This document shows positions 39,252 to 50,771 of a stretch of 64,000 nucleotides of DNA, in pieces. The stretch's first letter is position 1, and each line of letters opens with the position of its first letter. The DNA is from Puffinus mauretanicus. Its lineage: Eukaryota > Chordata > Aves > Procellariiformes > Procellariidae. The stretch is from the NCBI GenBank assembly GCA_023333565.1, contig JAJKFH010000374.1, positions 5,952,001-6,016,000 on the forward strand. Reading direction: 5' to 3'. The position numbers and the translations under genes were made by a program. The notes below the pieces were generated by a model. It was not told the DNA's origin, did no database searches, and saw only the letters and a program-made list of their open reading frames with translations.

Positions 39252-39379
39252 CTGTCTCTATCTCAACCCACAAGTTTTCTCACTTTTAGTCTTCTGATTC
39301 TTTCCCCAGTCCAACCAGTGGAGTGTGAGAAAGCAGCTGTTTATGGTGCTTAGTTGCCGGCTAGGGTTAAACCACGACA

Positions 39380-39384
39380 ACTTT
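39380..39384. repeat. target-site duplication, right copy of LTR 1
   Basis: ACTTT, identical to 38778-38782. Confidence 0.9.
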
Positions 39385-40281
39385 ATACAACTCTTTCATG
39401 TAACGTTATTGCTTACAGATATAGGTTAAGAAGAGATTATTAGTTTATTTTTTGATATCAGTTGCCCAAAACCATCATTCTTCAATTTGGCATTAACATC
39501 TTTTATTAGACGTATGACTTTGTGTGTAAATCAGTAACACTAAAACTTCCTGTAAATTAGGCCTTTAATTAACTCTAATGCTGATGTTTTAACAGCATCT
39601 TCTTGGTGAGTATTGATGGCGAGTTTTCGATCCAGAAATGAATTTTTCATTCATGGATTTTCTTTAGATTTTCTTTGGTTCCCATTGATCCTAGCCTGCT
39701 AGCAATACAGCACTTGTATGGGTACAAATATAGGGAGAAAGGCCTATTCAGTCACCTCCAAAAACCTTAAGATCAGAATGAATTTTATTGTCCAAAACGC
39801 CTGACACTTTGTTAGCCAAAGCAACAACAATTATTAGAGCAATTATTAGCACAACTTAAAGTTTTTACGTGGGGTGGAATAAGTGAGTAACCATTGCTTA
39901 TCTTTTTCCTTCATATAGATTTGAAGAGCTCCTCTGTTTCACATGGAAACTGTTCTATTCATGTAAAATAGACCTACCTCTATAGGAACCCAGAAGGAAT
40001 TCAGAAGGATTCTGCTGCATCCTCCTCTCATCTCATTTAAGGACTCTGCATAGTGTAAATAACTGTTTATTAATTCAGAATTTAATATTAGGAAAATCGT
40101 AGATCGATCCACATCAGTTGTATGAGTAATGGCATATGCTGGCAGCAAGAATAGAGGTCTAGAAAACACTGATTTCTGAAAATCTCATTCTCATTGTGAT
40201 TTCTTGATCAGAAATGTTAACAGATTCCAAGATACTAACTCTGGCGTGATAGTTTTGCTGTTGTCCCACTTGTCCCTCAGG
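39385..40281. other. unique sequence between the two LTRs
   Basis: About 900 bases of ordinary AT-rich sequence. There is no gag, protease or polymerase similarity, and no tRNA primer-binding site after LTR 1 or polypurine tract before LTR 2, so this is not a proviral interior. Confidence 0.75.
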
Positions 40282-40408
40282 CCCTCTGTCCTGGTTTCAG
40301 CTGGGATAGAGTTAAATTTCTTCCTAGTGCTGTGTTTTGGATTTAGTATGAGAAGAATGTTTTCAGTTGTTGCTAAGTACCCTCCTAGTCAAGGACATTC
40401 AACTTAAG

Positions 40409-40409
40409 A

Positions 40410-40440
<31 letters not shown>

Positions 40441-40463
40441 CAAAACAAAACAAAACAAACAAG
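40409..40463. repeat. (CAAAA)n microsatellite inside LTR 2
   Basis: Eight perfect CAAAA units (40416-40455) lie between an A-run and CAAACAAG. Compared with LTR 1, the tract stands in place of about 40 bases that include the CACCCCACCAGCGAG part. Confidence 0.95.
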
Positions 40464-40567
40464 TGTTGGGAGGGAGCACAGCCAGGACAGCCAGCCCAGC
40501 TGGCCAATGGGGTATTCCATACCATGTGACGTCTTGCTCAGTATATGAATGGTAGGTGTGTTCCAGG

Positions 40568-40585
40568 AAGTAGCGATCGCTACTT
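40568..40585. repeat. perfect 18-bp palindrome in LTR 2
   Basis: AAGTAGCGATCGCTACTT is its own reverse complement and contains GCGATCGC with two CpG sites. It lies just downstream of the TATA-like element, near the expected transcription start. Confidence 0.9.
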
Positions 40586-40680
40586 GGTTATCGGTCAGCG
40601 CGGGTGGTGAGCAATTGCATTGTGCATCACTCATTTTGCATATTCTATAATTATCATTATTGTTTTCCCTTTTCTGTTCT

Positions 40681-40686
40681 ATTAAA
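40681..40686 (+). terminator. LTR 2 polyadenylation signal
   Basis: ATTAAA followed by CTGTCTTCATCTCAACCCAT, as in copy 1. Confidence 0.75.
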
Positions 40687-42531
40687 CTGTCTTCATCTCA
40701 ACCCATGAGTTTTTCTCACTCTTACCCTTCCGATTCTCTCCCCGTCCTACTGGGGGGGTGGGGGACTGAGCAAGAGGCTGCGTGGTATTTGGCTGCCTGT
40801 CAGGCTAAACCACGACACCTTCTCAACAAGCAGCAGTGGAAGGTTGACTAAACTGCCCATATTCTGCCTTTCTACACATATCCTCAATGCATTCTGCTGA
40901 GAATTATCTCACTAACACCTGAAAGAACTCTTGTAGCCCTAACCTGTTTCCTGGAGACTCACAAGGGTTTTATTTACTGTACAATAATCCTCACAAACAC
41001 ACTGTCTATCTGAATGCTCTTGGTAGTAAACTCACAGGGGACACAAGAGAACCCGGTTGTGAAAGAGCGTATAACAATATAACAGTCAAACTGAATGGAT
41101 TTGAGAAACAAAGAGAGAACTGTGGAGAGAAATGGCACATGGAAAGTATCAGCTTAGGTTCCACCAGCTGCCATCTATGAAAACAATCTTGAGCTACAGG
41201 TTGTAAAATCAATAAAGAAAAGCAGAGCAAAACCAATCACTGTGAAAGCAAAAGCTATTTGTTTTTGAATGAAGAGATAAAGTACCTTTTCTGTCATTTG
41301 TGACAAAAAAATCTATTCAGCAAAGCACATTTCACACCAGATTGGCTTTAAGCATTGAAAAATCAAGGTCACTTTTTAATGATGGAAAATATGTTATGCT
41401 AGCATAACCTGGAGGAATCCTGTAATGGGGAACTTCGCCCATCTTTTTTTGCAAAGTAAATACTTCTGTCTTCATATCTGGTGAATTTGCACCTGGAACA
41501 TTATATCCAAATCTTGCCACCTTTTTATTGGAAAGATGCCAACAATTTGAAAGGAACTCAAAGAAATGTAGCAAAAAATGAACAGAGAGTAGGGTGAACT
41601 ACTTTATACTTAAGGAAATATTATCTGTACATTAGACAATGAGATTTGGAGTCTTATGCATTTACTGCATAAGGTTTTAAGGTTAATAGATCCAACATAT
41701 CTGACCTGAGTTTTTAGATAAAATGTTGTATTTGTGAATGATGCAGAAAATCCACCAGTCTTAGGTGATATAGTTAGAGGTATTTCTGCATTTGTGCTGG
41801 ATTGAGGTGGATGAGTTGGAAATAAAAGACAGCCTAGTTTCTTTCCAACAAGTCATTGGTGTTGGAAAGTATCTGGATGTTTAAATATGTCAGATGCTCC
41901 AGAAATGAAATATTTATAAAAGCAAAAATGTGAAATGTCGGATTTTTGTCTTGTCTTTCTTAATAAATATATACTACAAGACGTAGATTCCCAGGACTTC
42001 AGTGAAACTTTTTTTTTTTTTTTAAAGGATTTTTTACTACTAGGTTCAACACCTGGACATGACCCTACAGTGGTAGTTCACATCTGAGCTCTACCTGATT
42101 TGGAGAGGTCTGGAGTGAAAGTTTCTGGTATGATTTGGGTCTCTTTAGTCTTTGAACGTAAACTTCTTATACACTCAGGAATACCTATGCATATCCATTT
42201 CACTTAAGGAAATGTTTAGGGTTAATTTTGATCGATAACAAAACACATTTTGAAATCTCAGATATTATTGCGCTACATAAGCATCATTGCCTTCTTGGAA
42301 GTTTTTACCAAGCTCGTCAAATGAGGAAAACTTTACTCACATAAAAATAGCAATACTTAAAAACAGAGAATACTTTGAAATAAATATAATTTGTAAAATG
42401 TTATTCACACTTTTTTTTATGTTGGCCAGTTAATTAGGTATTATGGACAATTTTCAACAAAAAATGAGCACTATTTTATAAAGAAATATTTAGCCAGTAA
42501 GACATGCAATCTAACAGTATTTGTGAATGTC

Positions 42532-42555
42532 CTACATGTTCCTTCTGATTCTAAA
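42532..42555. repeat. exact 24-nt direct repeat, copy A
   Basis: Starts CTACATGTTCC and ends GATTCTAAA. It is identical over 24 bases to 43393-43416, and the flanks differ on both sides. Confidence 0.92.
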
Positions 42556-43392
42556 CCCCTAGATTAGAAAGAGCCTGGCTTAGAGAATTGGAATGTGATT
42601 CAGGGAAAACATGTTTTCTTGTTCTGTCACTGAATAGACTAGCCTTAGTCAAATTAATTCTCTTCTCAGTGCTGTTATTTCTGTGTTAAATGCAGAAAAG
42701 ACAGTGACCTCATTAATGTGGTTTGACCCACTAATGAAAACCTGTAGCTATTATTCAGTGGTGTTGTCATAAGGAAGGTTTGGTGAGATCTGCCCCTCTA
42801 GAATAACTTGTTTTGAATGTGGCCTAAAATGCCTGTTTTGAAATACAACATAAGTAAAAGAATTCACATTTTATTAAAAGCAGTTTTCAGAAGAGAGGAA
42901 CGAAGTTATTCTCCTGTTCCTTTCTAATGAAGTACATGAATTATAATGCATATTTTACTGTGAATGAAGAAAAAGCAGCATATTGGGAAACAATTATCAG
43001 TGGTTAAGCTATATCTATGTGCACCATGTAGACTTTTTTAAAAAAATATTACCACTTAAAGAAGGTACTATTTCTTATTCAGGAACATAAATAAACACCA
43101 GAGGTTACTTAAATATAATTAAAGATGAATAAACATGGGACACAAGTATAAATTTATTCCTCAAGCAGATTTGAGTTAAGATTTTGGCATGACTTTGTAA
43201 GAGGCAACCCAAAGACTTTCACAGACTTCTTTCTTAAGATAGCATAGATAAGCCCAATGAAAAGTCTATTGGCTTCCACTGATTGCAGTGGGAGGTTATA
43301 TTACTAGAGTCAGAATAGGTACCTCACTTTTAGATAGCAAAAATTAAATAAAGTGAATCCCACATTCACCTACCTCATGTTCTAAAAAGGAA

Positions 43393-43416
43393 CTACATGT
43401 TCCTTCTGATTCTAAA
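43393..43416. repeat. exact 24-nt direct repeat, copy B
   Basis: Identical to 42532-42555, 861 bp downstream in the same orientation. Confidence 0.92.
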
Positions 43417-44058
43417 ACATATAAGAAATTTGGAATTTCTTCCACTGCTGCTCAAACAAAAACTTGCTGGGAAGAGAAAACAAGGAATGAGAAACTGTTT
43501 ACACTTGCTTGAGAAGGGTTCTACTGAAAGTCTGTAAAACTTCATCTGCATTACAAAACCCTAACTAGTTTATGGACTGAAAGGCTAAGTTTGGTTGCAT
43601 AGCAGTATGATTATAGAACTTGAAGTGTGAGTTGAAGAACCTGCTATCTAAACCTTTTTATCAGATTAAGCTGTATTCTTATCTTTATGGAATGGCATTT
43701 CATTGTGGCATAGTTGGAGAATTAGCATTACATTTAAAGATATTGAATGATTTTTCTTCAATGAAAAATAAATATGTCATCCTTACACTAAAATTTTGCC
43801 AGCTTGGTTCTTAAACAGTACTGAATAGAAGTAGAAACCATCATTATACTGTTGTCACTATAGAACCTAAAAGGTTCACTCAAGAGGATGAGGACCACAA
43901 TTAGAAAGCCTTGTAGAGGGGTGGATATGACCATGATGTTCATTGAGATGCTCCACATGGCTGCTATTTCATTACATGACTCAGAGTGGTATATTATCCT
44001 GGGCAGTATTAAAACTGCTTACTGTCCTCTGTCCTCTGATCTAAATACATATAATTTC

Positions 44059-44112
44059 TAAAAAAACCCCAAACAAACAAAAACAAACAAGCAAAAAAAA
44101 AAAACAGACAAA
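44059..44112. repeat. A-rich (CAAA)n tract
   Basis: Simple sequence with CAAA and CAAAA units ending in a 12-A run. No retrocopy is visible beside it. Confidence 0.85.
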
Positions 44113-47100
44113 GAGAATAAAAGTAATTATTTTTGTGCAGAAATCAGAAATTGAGTAAAAATTACTGAAAATACAGGTTCAGAGACATTGTCAGTGTGTT
44201 GGAGGTACAGGAAGTCTTTTAAGGAAAAGGTAAGCGACTTAAGAATTACAATACTAAGAAAAATGAGATAAAGTAAAATATGCAGCATCATGATTTCAGG
44301 ACTAAATAAAACTTGGAAGCCTATCATCTATGAATGACAGAAGCCTGTATGTAATATTCCTGATCACTGAATGGCTATGATTTATCAGTGTTATGCAGTC
44401 ATGGGAAAGGAATGAGTCTCTTCAGCCTGTGTTACCCACGGCCAGGTTTTATGTCTCTGAGAACACCCCCACTAAATATGGTGGTGATATTACCCTCTAG
44501 TACAGAATCCTCTTTTCTTTCTCTTGTTACTTAAGGAAAAAGACTTAAATGTCGTGATGAAGGGAGGTCTGTTTTCCCCCCCTGGTTTATTGTGGAAAAG
44601 TTCTGTCCCGTGTAAAGGAACAGAATGTGAAGTATTTAACATAGCACCTCTAACAAACTAGGAGAGGAAAATTACATTTAAAAAAATTACAGTAATTTCC
44701 ACAGTGGGCAGTGGAGGCGGAGGAAGAACACAAAAACTTATTTTCTGGCAGATTTTCCTCTTGTCTGTAATTTCATGAATATATGGGGTCAGTAAATAGG
44801 TGAGGGTAAAGATAATGGTTTAATTGGTGCCACTGATTTTTGAAACGTTTTGTCTGAATATTGATTATCAATCCCATTTCAAGGAATCTGGGTCAGCTCA
44901 GGTATAGAGAATCTTTCTGGAACAGTATTTGGCAGAGACAACGAGAAGGTCCTGAAAAAAAATAAAAATTAATTGCTTTCTCCCTGTTATATTTAATACA
45001 GTTATTTCATAAAGCAATAATTATGATGCATAGCATGACAAGATCATTAAATCACCTTTATAATACTGCCCTGAGAATAAGAATTAATAATGCACGTTAT
45101 TTTAAGATGAGTAGACTGAAACACCTATGTTTTTCTTACACAGCTTACAGAAAGTCATGTTAGATCTCTCAGTACCATGATTTAATCATTAAATTGTTCT
45201 CCCACATTTATCTAGGAAATTCCCAGAATGACATTACAGAGGGAGCACTGTAGTCCTTTGTGGAGACTTTAGAGAGTCCTAACAATATTTTTATACATTC
45301 TTGTACTGGTTCAACATAAGTGGGGATTTCCTGTTCTCAAACATCTATTCTTCACTTTTGGTATCTTTAGATAGTTATCTCAATGACTCCAAGGCACATA
45401 TTTTGTCTGCAATGAGCTAGAATCGGTAATTAGTTTAAGACCATTGACATCAAAGATAGATTCACATGGATTTGAAAACCATTTTTTTTTTTCCAGAATA
45501 GTAAACTGAATTAAAGGCTAAGGTCTGGGAAGATTGGTTTGGAATACAGCTACTTTGAAAAAATGTTTGGTTTTGTACCCGAAAAATTTTTAGTTGAAGA
45601 AGTGTTCAATCAGCTTTATGTTTTTTTCTTGATATTTTACAAATACATCTAGTCTGAATACATTGTTACCTACACATTTAGGTCAATTTTTGACCACTTT
45701 TTTTTTCGCTGAGGAGCTCCATTTTGCTTCGCAACCAACTCTGAGTTAGAACAAGTACGCTCGGTTGGTCATCATTCCAGTGACCTTAGTGACTTTAATG
45801 ATTTTACGGTGGATTCAACTTGTTTAGATTTCCTTTAAAGTTCATATTTTCATCTCTTAAAACAAAACATAGTTTAGTCAAATTGCATATGGATTATCCC
45901 ATATAATATGGGGATAGCTTAATAAAGAAGCTTAATAAACAACGTCATTCGTTTCTCAGACAAGTTTCAGAAGTATATTTTCATAACTAGACAATGCCAC
46001 AATATCTATTCATGTTTAAATATTTGAAAGCACATAAATCTCATAAACAATTAGATGTTTAAAATATGCAGAGTCTATTAGCATTTTATTGGACATGTTG
46101 ATAAGATTTCAGGTCCAAATGCTTTTCATTACTTGGAGTCCAGAAAAAGATAAATAGAATACTAAATCACAGGATACAAATAAAATTAAAGATCCAAACA
46201 AAATAGACAAAAGCAAGAGCACCCAGAGTTAAAGTTAAAATTCCAGCTTTCTCCAATTTTGTTTGAGCTAGCATTTCCAAGTCTTACTTGGTGGGAATTC
46301 TTTTGAAGTCTCTCAGTATTGCATTTAAAACTTTTAAAATATACTTCCTTTAGACATGTAAAATCTGTCTTAGTGTCTTAAAATCTCATTCATGTAAATA
46401 ATTAGAGTTGAAGATCCCTGAGGGCATCTGAAGTGTTGCAGTACCTTTGCCTGGGAAAGACTCTGGAAGGGATAATAATGACTTAAATGTAAACAGTGTT
46501 TTCCGTACAGAAAGATCCCTAAGTGACAGAACAGCATAGCAAGACTGCACAGTCTTTCAGAGCAGAAACTGAAGAATGCATTTGTTCAGTTCTTTTGAAG
46601 GCTTCTGAACTCACCCCTCTCATACCTTCAATCCAGATTCCTTATTTTTTGAAATTTCACATGTGCCTGTGGGCATTTCTGTACTGCAAAATGCAGGATA
46701 GAAATCATTCAAGTAGTTCTGAAAGAACTGTAATGCTTGCCAGGCAGTGTAGCATCAGGCAAAATTACAATAGGTGTACGTGGGTGATTCTTTAGGCAGC
46801 ACTAATTAGTACCACACTAAGAGAGCTACATAACTCTTAATTTAGGCATTAGCCTGTTTGGCTCCGAGAAGTTTTTACCATGCTCCTTGGCTTATTCTGA
46901 AAAGGCTAATATGTTTCCAAATGAGTTAAAAAAAAAAAAAAATAAACTGTGGTTTGGTATTTGAAGGTGTAACTCCATTGGAAATAGGTGCTCCAGCATC
47001 TTTTTACTCATTCTAGATTGTTTTATGAAGTAATTTATACTTTGTTGTAGGCAGGCAGAAGACTATATGGAAAGGCTAATTAACTTTTTAAATCAATGTG

Positions 47101-50100
47101 CAAATTCCCTGTATACATAGAAAGTACAAAGTCAGATCCAATGTAACAAGTTTCTTAGAAAGAAATTTCTGGAAAAATAATATATAATGGAAAAAGGACT
47201 CATTTTACCTAGCATTACCTATCAAAAATTAAACATCTCATCTAAGCGATTTTGCTTATTTGCTTTCCTTTATAATCACTGGAGAGACACAAACACCAAA
47301 GTCATGACATGAGTTGTTATCTGCCCATACTTCTATTATTAGGGAGTTTAGTAAGATGTTTTAAGCAAAATGCCTAACTTTTAGATGGCCAATGTCAGTG
47401 TGTAATGAGTTCCAGCTGTTAAGTGTTTTGGCTGACATTTTAATGATATCTGGCTGGTAATTGCAGAGTTAGATGTTTTAGATTAGGTGTAGCTAACTGT
47501 TTTTTAGATGTAGCACTTTCAATATACAATGAAAGTTTGTGACCAGTTTGGGGAAAATCTTAAAATAGGTTGGCTTAAAATAAAGGGAACAGAAAAAGTG
47601 ACTCCAAATTTATGCTGGGTACAGGAGAAAAGCATGAACATCTTGCCTAAATATTATACCTAGGTGAAAATTTTCTATTGTTAATCAGGAAAATATAATC
47701 TTTAGAACTGGAAAAAGATAAGAACATTCTGATTTATCTGGAACATTGTGAATGCTATCTCAATGGTTAAAAATATTGAAATAAGGATTTTTGTTTCTCA
47801 TTGACTGTTTGAACTAATTGGCTTGTGTCTCGTTTAAGTTTTAGATGAAAATTTGAATGATTTATGACATTTTCAGTAATTTCCCGTTCTTTAAGATTAT
47901 TCAGTAGAGGTGGAGAATTGGCTTGATATATTCATGAAACACTCCCAGTGATGTGTCTTTTATCCCTAAGAGAAAAAACCAACCCTGACTGAAGATGATC
48001 TTCCTGAACACCTTATCTTACTTAAGAGCCTGGTCATATCATTTGGATTTATATCTGTTATTGAAGTTGTGGGCTTAACGTGTCAATGTTTTAACTATAA
48101 CTGTTAATTATAGTAGGTTTTCATAAATGGTAGACATTTTATTTGATAATCACAATCTAAAGGTCACTTTTTTTTTGTACTATACCACAGCTGAAAAAAC
48201 TGAGCATCAGATTGTTCATTTGCTATTCTTTTTCATTTTGCTTAGTTTGCCACTTGAAATGGATTTGGGAAAGTATTTTCCTGGGCTAATACGTAAGATA
48301 TGGAGATAATACATTGACTAGAGAGATTAATCTAAGCCATAAATTTTGCCTGATTTAGCAAAGAATTTGAGAAAACTGGACTTTTATTCACAGTGAATAT
48401 TATACTAAGTTGACATAGCAATGAAAAAGTTGGTCAGATGAAAATTATTTGTTCATTGGAAACAGTTATCTTTAGATTTAGCGCCTGATGTATGTTTTCC
48501 CTTATGTGTTTGTTCCTTATAAACATCCTCAAAATGGTGATAGTGCAACTCAAAACTATAAAAAATACAAGTAGTTTCATGGTTCACAAATTCAGAACTT
48601 GGGTATCTTGCAGAGATTTGTCAATAAACTTAAAAATATACTAACTAACAGTTAAACTAACAGTTTTGATGACAAAAAAACTTTCATTCCAGTTTTCCAG
48701 TCATGAAACTTTTACTGTTTCACAGGAACTTTTTATTTTCAGACAGAAAACAGCACCATACAAGAGCAGAAAGTTTATAAAAAGGTTTATTTTCAGATTT
48801 CAGAATCATTCTGAAAAAACAAAATAGAGACATGGATATAAACTCATTCCAATAAAATTCAAATAAAAAAAAAATTTACATTAATTTCATGAAGGAGAAT
48901 TTTTTGCCTTACTTTTACCTTTTACTGGTTTTAATTCTTCTGTTACGCAAAACCATTCGCCACATACGTAAAGTGGACTTGATTCTGTGACTGAAGATTA
49001 GTAAAAGTCTACATAGAAAGAAGAGAACAATAACTACAAAACTGAGAACTGAAAAGATACACTCTGAAGTATGGTAATTTGAGGCACTAAAATATGAAGA
49101 CAGGGGAGTTCACACCAATATTTTTCAAGGCTCACAAACGAGCCTTTAGATGCAAAAGTAAGGTGTAGTGAAAACTACAATTACATAGTTATATGGCTTG
49201 TAGGTATGGGAATGGGGGTGTAACACATTGAGCAAAGAGGGTTCTGGGTTATTTCAAACTTGATGTTTTAAAAAGGTAACAATTTCATTGGACTTCATTA
49301 TTCTGCACATTAGAAACATAGCTGGGAAACACAAGCATTTGGAAACTACCAGAACAGCTTGCAGATAAGAAACAGCAGCGTCCAGGACTTTTAGTAGCTG
49401 TTTGGCACAAAGAGAAAGAGATGGATTCACACTAAGTCTTTAGAGTCCTGTGCAATTAAATATATTTATCTGAGTCTGGTTTTTATTATGCATTTTTATA
49501 TGAGCTTTGCCATAAGTATCTGTATGTTACTAGAACAGGCTTAATTATAACGATCATGGGCTGCCCCTTTGTGTGAATAGACACAAGCTATTTAAGCAAC
49601 TCTTTTTGAGAGAATGAAAAGTATCTAAGATAAGTATAGGTATGTAAAAGCATTGCAATAATGCTGATAAATGCAGCTCTGGATTGATATCTAAATCCAA
49701 ATTTTCCATCAAATATCATAGTATTCATTTCTGGGGTTTCAGTTCAACACTTTAGAGAGCTTATTTTTCTAAGAGCCTCACTACAGTTAAAAAACCCAAC
49801 TTCTTTGTACATCTTTTGAAAAATAAAACGCATTGGACAGATATGTCTGTGCTCCCTATTTGGCACACATTTGACTGAAGCAATAACTGATCCCTAAAAC
49901 AAAAATTCTGCTGAAAATGGTTTCTAAGAACATGGAGGGAGAGGAATGGTTTATCTACCCTATCACCTTGCCTCTGTTACTTAGTTCTAGTGGATAAACC
50001 ACAGCATGAAGGAGAAACAAAAATACCATTATTGCATCCAACCATTTAAACAGTATTCAGACAGTGGGATGATGCTCACTGCTACCTGACCCAGAAAAAG

Positions 50101-50745
50101 GTGAACTCTTACTCTGAAGCACAAGGGATAGTGCAAGGCAGTTTTAGCTGCTGTTTATATTCATAACATGTTTTAAAGTGTTTGGGTCAGAGCTAAACGT
50201 GTGTGCCACTGATTGTTACTTTACAGAAGTTACTTCCCCTAGTCAGTGTACTATTTTAGTAATTATATTTGTAATGGTGCACCAAGAAAATGTGGAAGTA
50301 TAGAGCTGCCAGGGGTTCCCATTCAGACTCATTGAGAATTTCCTCCCTGAGGTCAACAAGGACTTCCTTCATTCTTTATGGAAAAATTCCAGTTTTATAG
50401 CAAAACCTAAAAGACATTAAAAATAACTTCCTTGTTCTTCATTCCTACAAATTCCCAAAAGATCCTTGGAAGTAGACTACATTCTATGATACAGAGAAAA
50501 GCAAATCACAAAGCAAAAGCACAGCTATTTTTCTTGACAACTTGAACTAGATAAAATTTGTTCCTTATTGCCTTTCTGGTAATCTCGTTTAAAGCTAAAT
50601 AAGCAAAGCATACCTAATAAAGAACAGGAGAAGTGTAATTCCACTGGGATAATTAACACAGCTTCTCTTGGCTTTAGCTATAGAAAACTCTAATGCTTCA
50701 AAAGACAATTTTTCTCTTTTTATTTTCCCCACAGAAGCCGTGCAT

Positions 50746-50771
50746 GGGGGGTGGGGGGTGGGCGGGGAGGG
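50746..50771 (+). other. G-quadruplex-type G-run cluster
   Basis: Five runs of three or more G are separated by one or two bases: GGGGGG, GGGGGG, GGG, GGGG, GGG. This fits the G3+N1-7 pattern easily and sits in otherwise AT-rich DNA. No gene promoter is recognisable nearby. Confidence 0.85.

Larger units (their letters stand above)
38783..39379 (+). mobile_element. solo LTR of an avian ERVL-type endogenous retrovirus (copy 1), 597 bp
   Basis: The element begins TGTGCTGATTTTGGCTGGCAT and ends TTAAACCACGACA, matching the termini of a very common avian LTR. It is flanked by perfect 5-bp target duplications ACTTT (38778-38782 and 39380-39384). Visible control elements, in order, are a full CRE palindrome TGACGTCA (39042-39049), a TATAAA box (39059-39064), and an ATTAAA polyadenylation signal (39246-39251) followed by the conserved CTGTCTCTATCTCAACCCAC. 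No internal retroviral sequence, primer-binding site or second LTR of the same subfamily follows, so it is a solo LTR left by recombination. No protein is encoded. Confidence 0.95.
40287..40817 (+). mobile_element. solo LTR of an avian ERVL-type endogenous retrovirus (copy 2), 531 bp
   Basis: It starts TGTCCTGGTTTCAGCTGGGA and ends GGCTAAACCACGACA, the standard termini of this avian LTR class. The flanks CCCTC (40282-40286) and CCTTC (40818-40822) form a 5-bp target duplication with one mismatch. It shows a decayed CRE TGACGTCT (40527-40534), a weak TATA-like TATATGA (40542-40548) and ATTAAA (40681-40686). Between TATA and ATTAAA it carries GGTGGTGAGCAATTGCATTG, which copy 1 lacks, so the two belong to different subfamilies. 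Part of U3 is replaced by a CAAAA microsatellite. Confidence 0.93.

Noticed and set aside
38783..40817. A single deleted provirus with two LTRs
   Set aside because: Each LTR has its own target duplication, their middle parts differ, and the interval has no retroviral coding sequence or primer-binding site.
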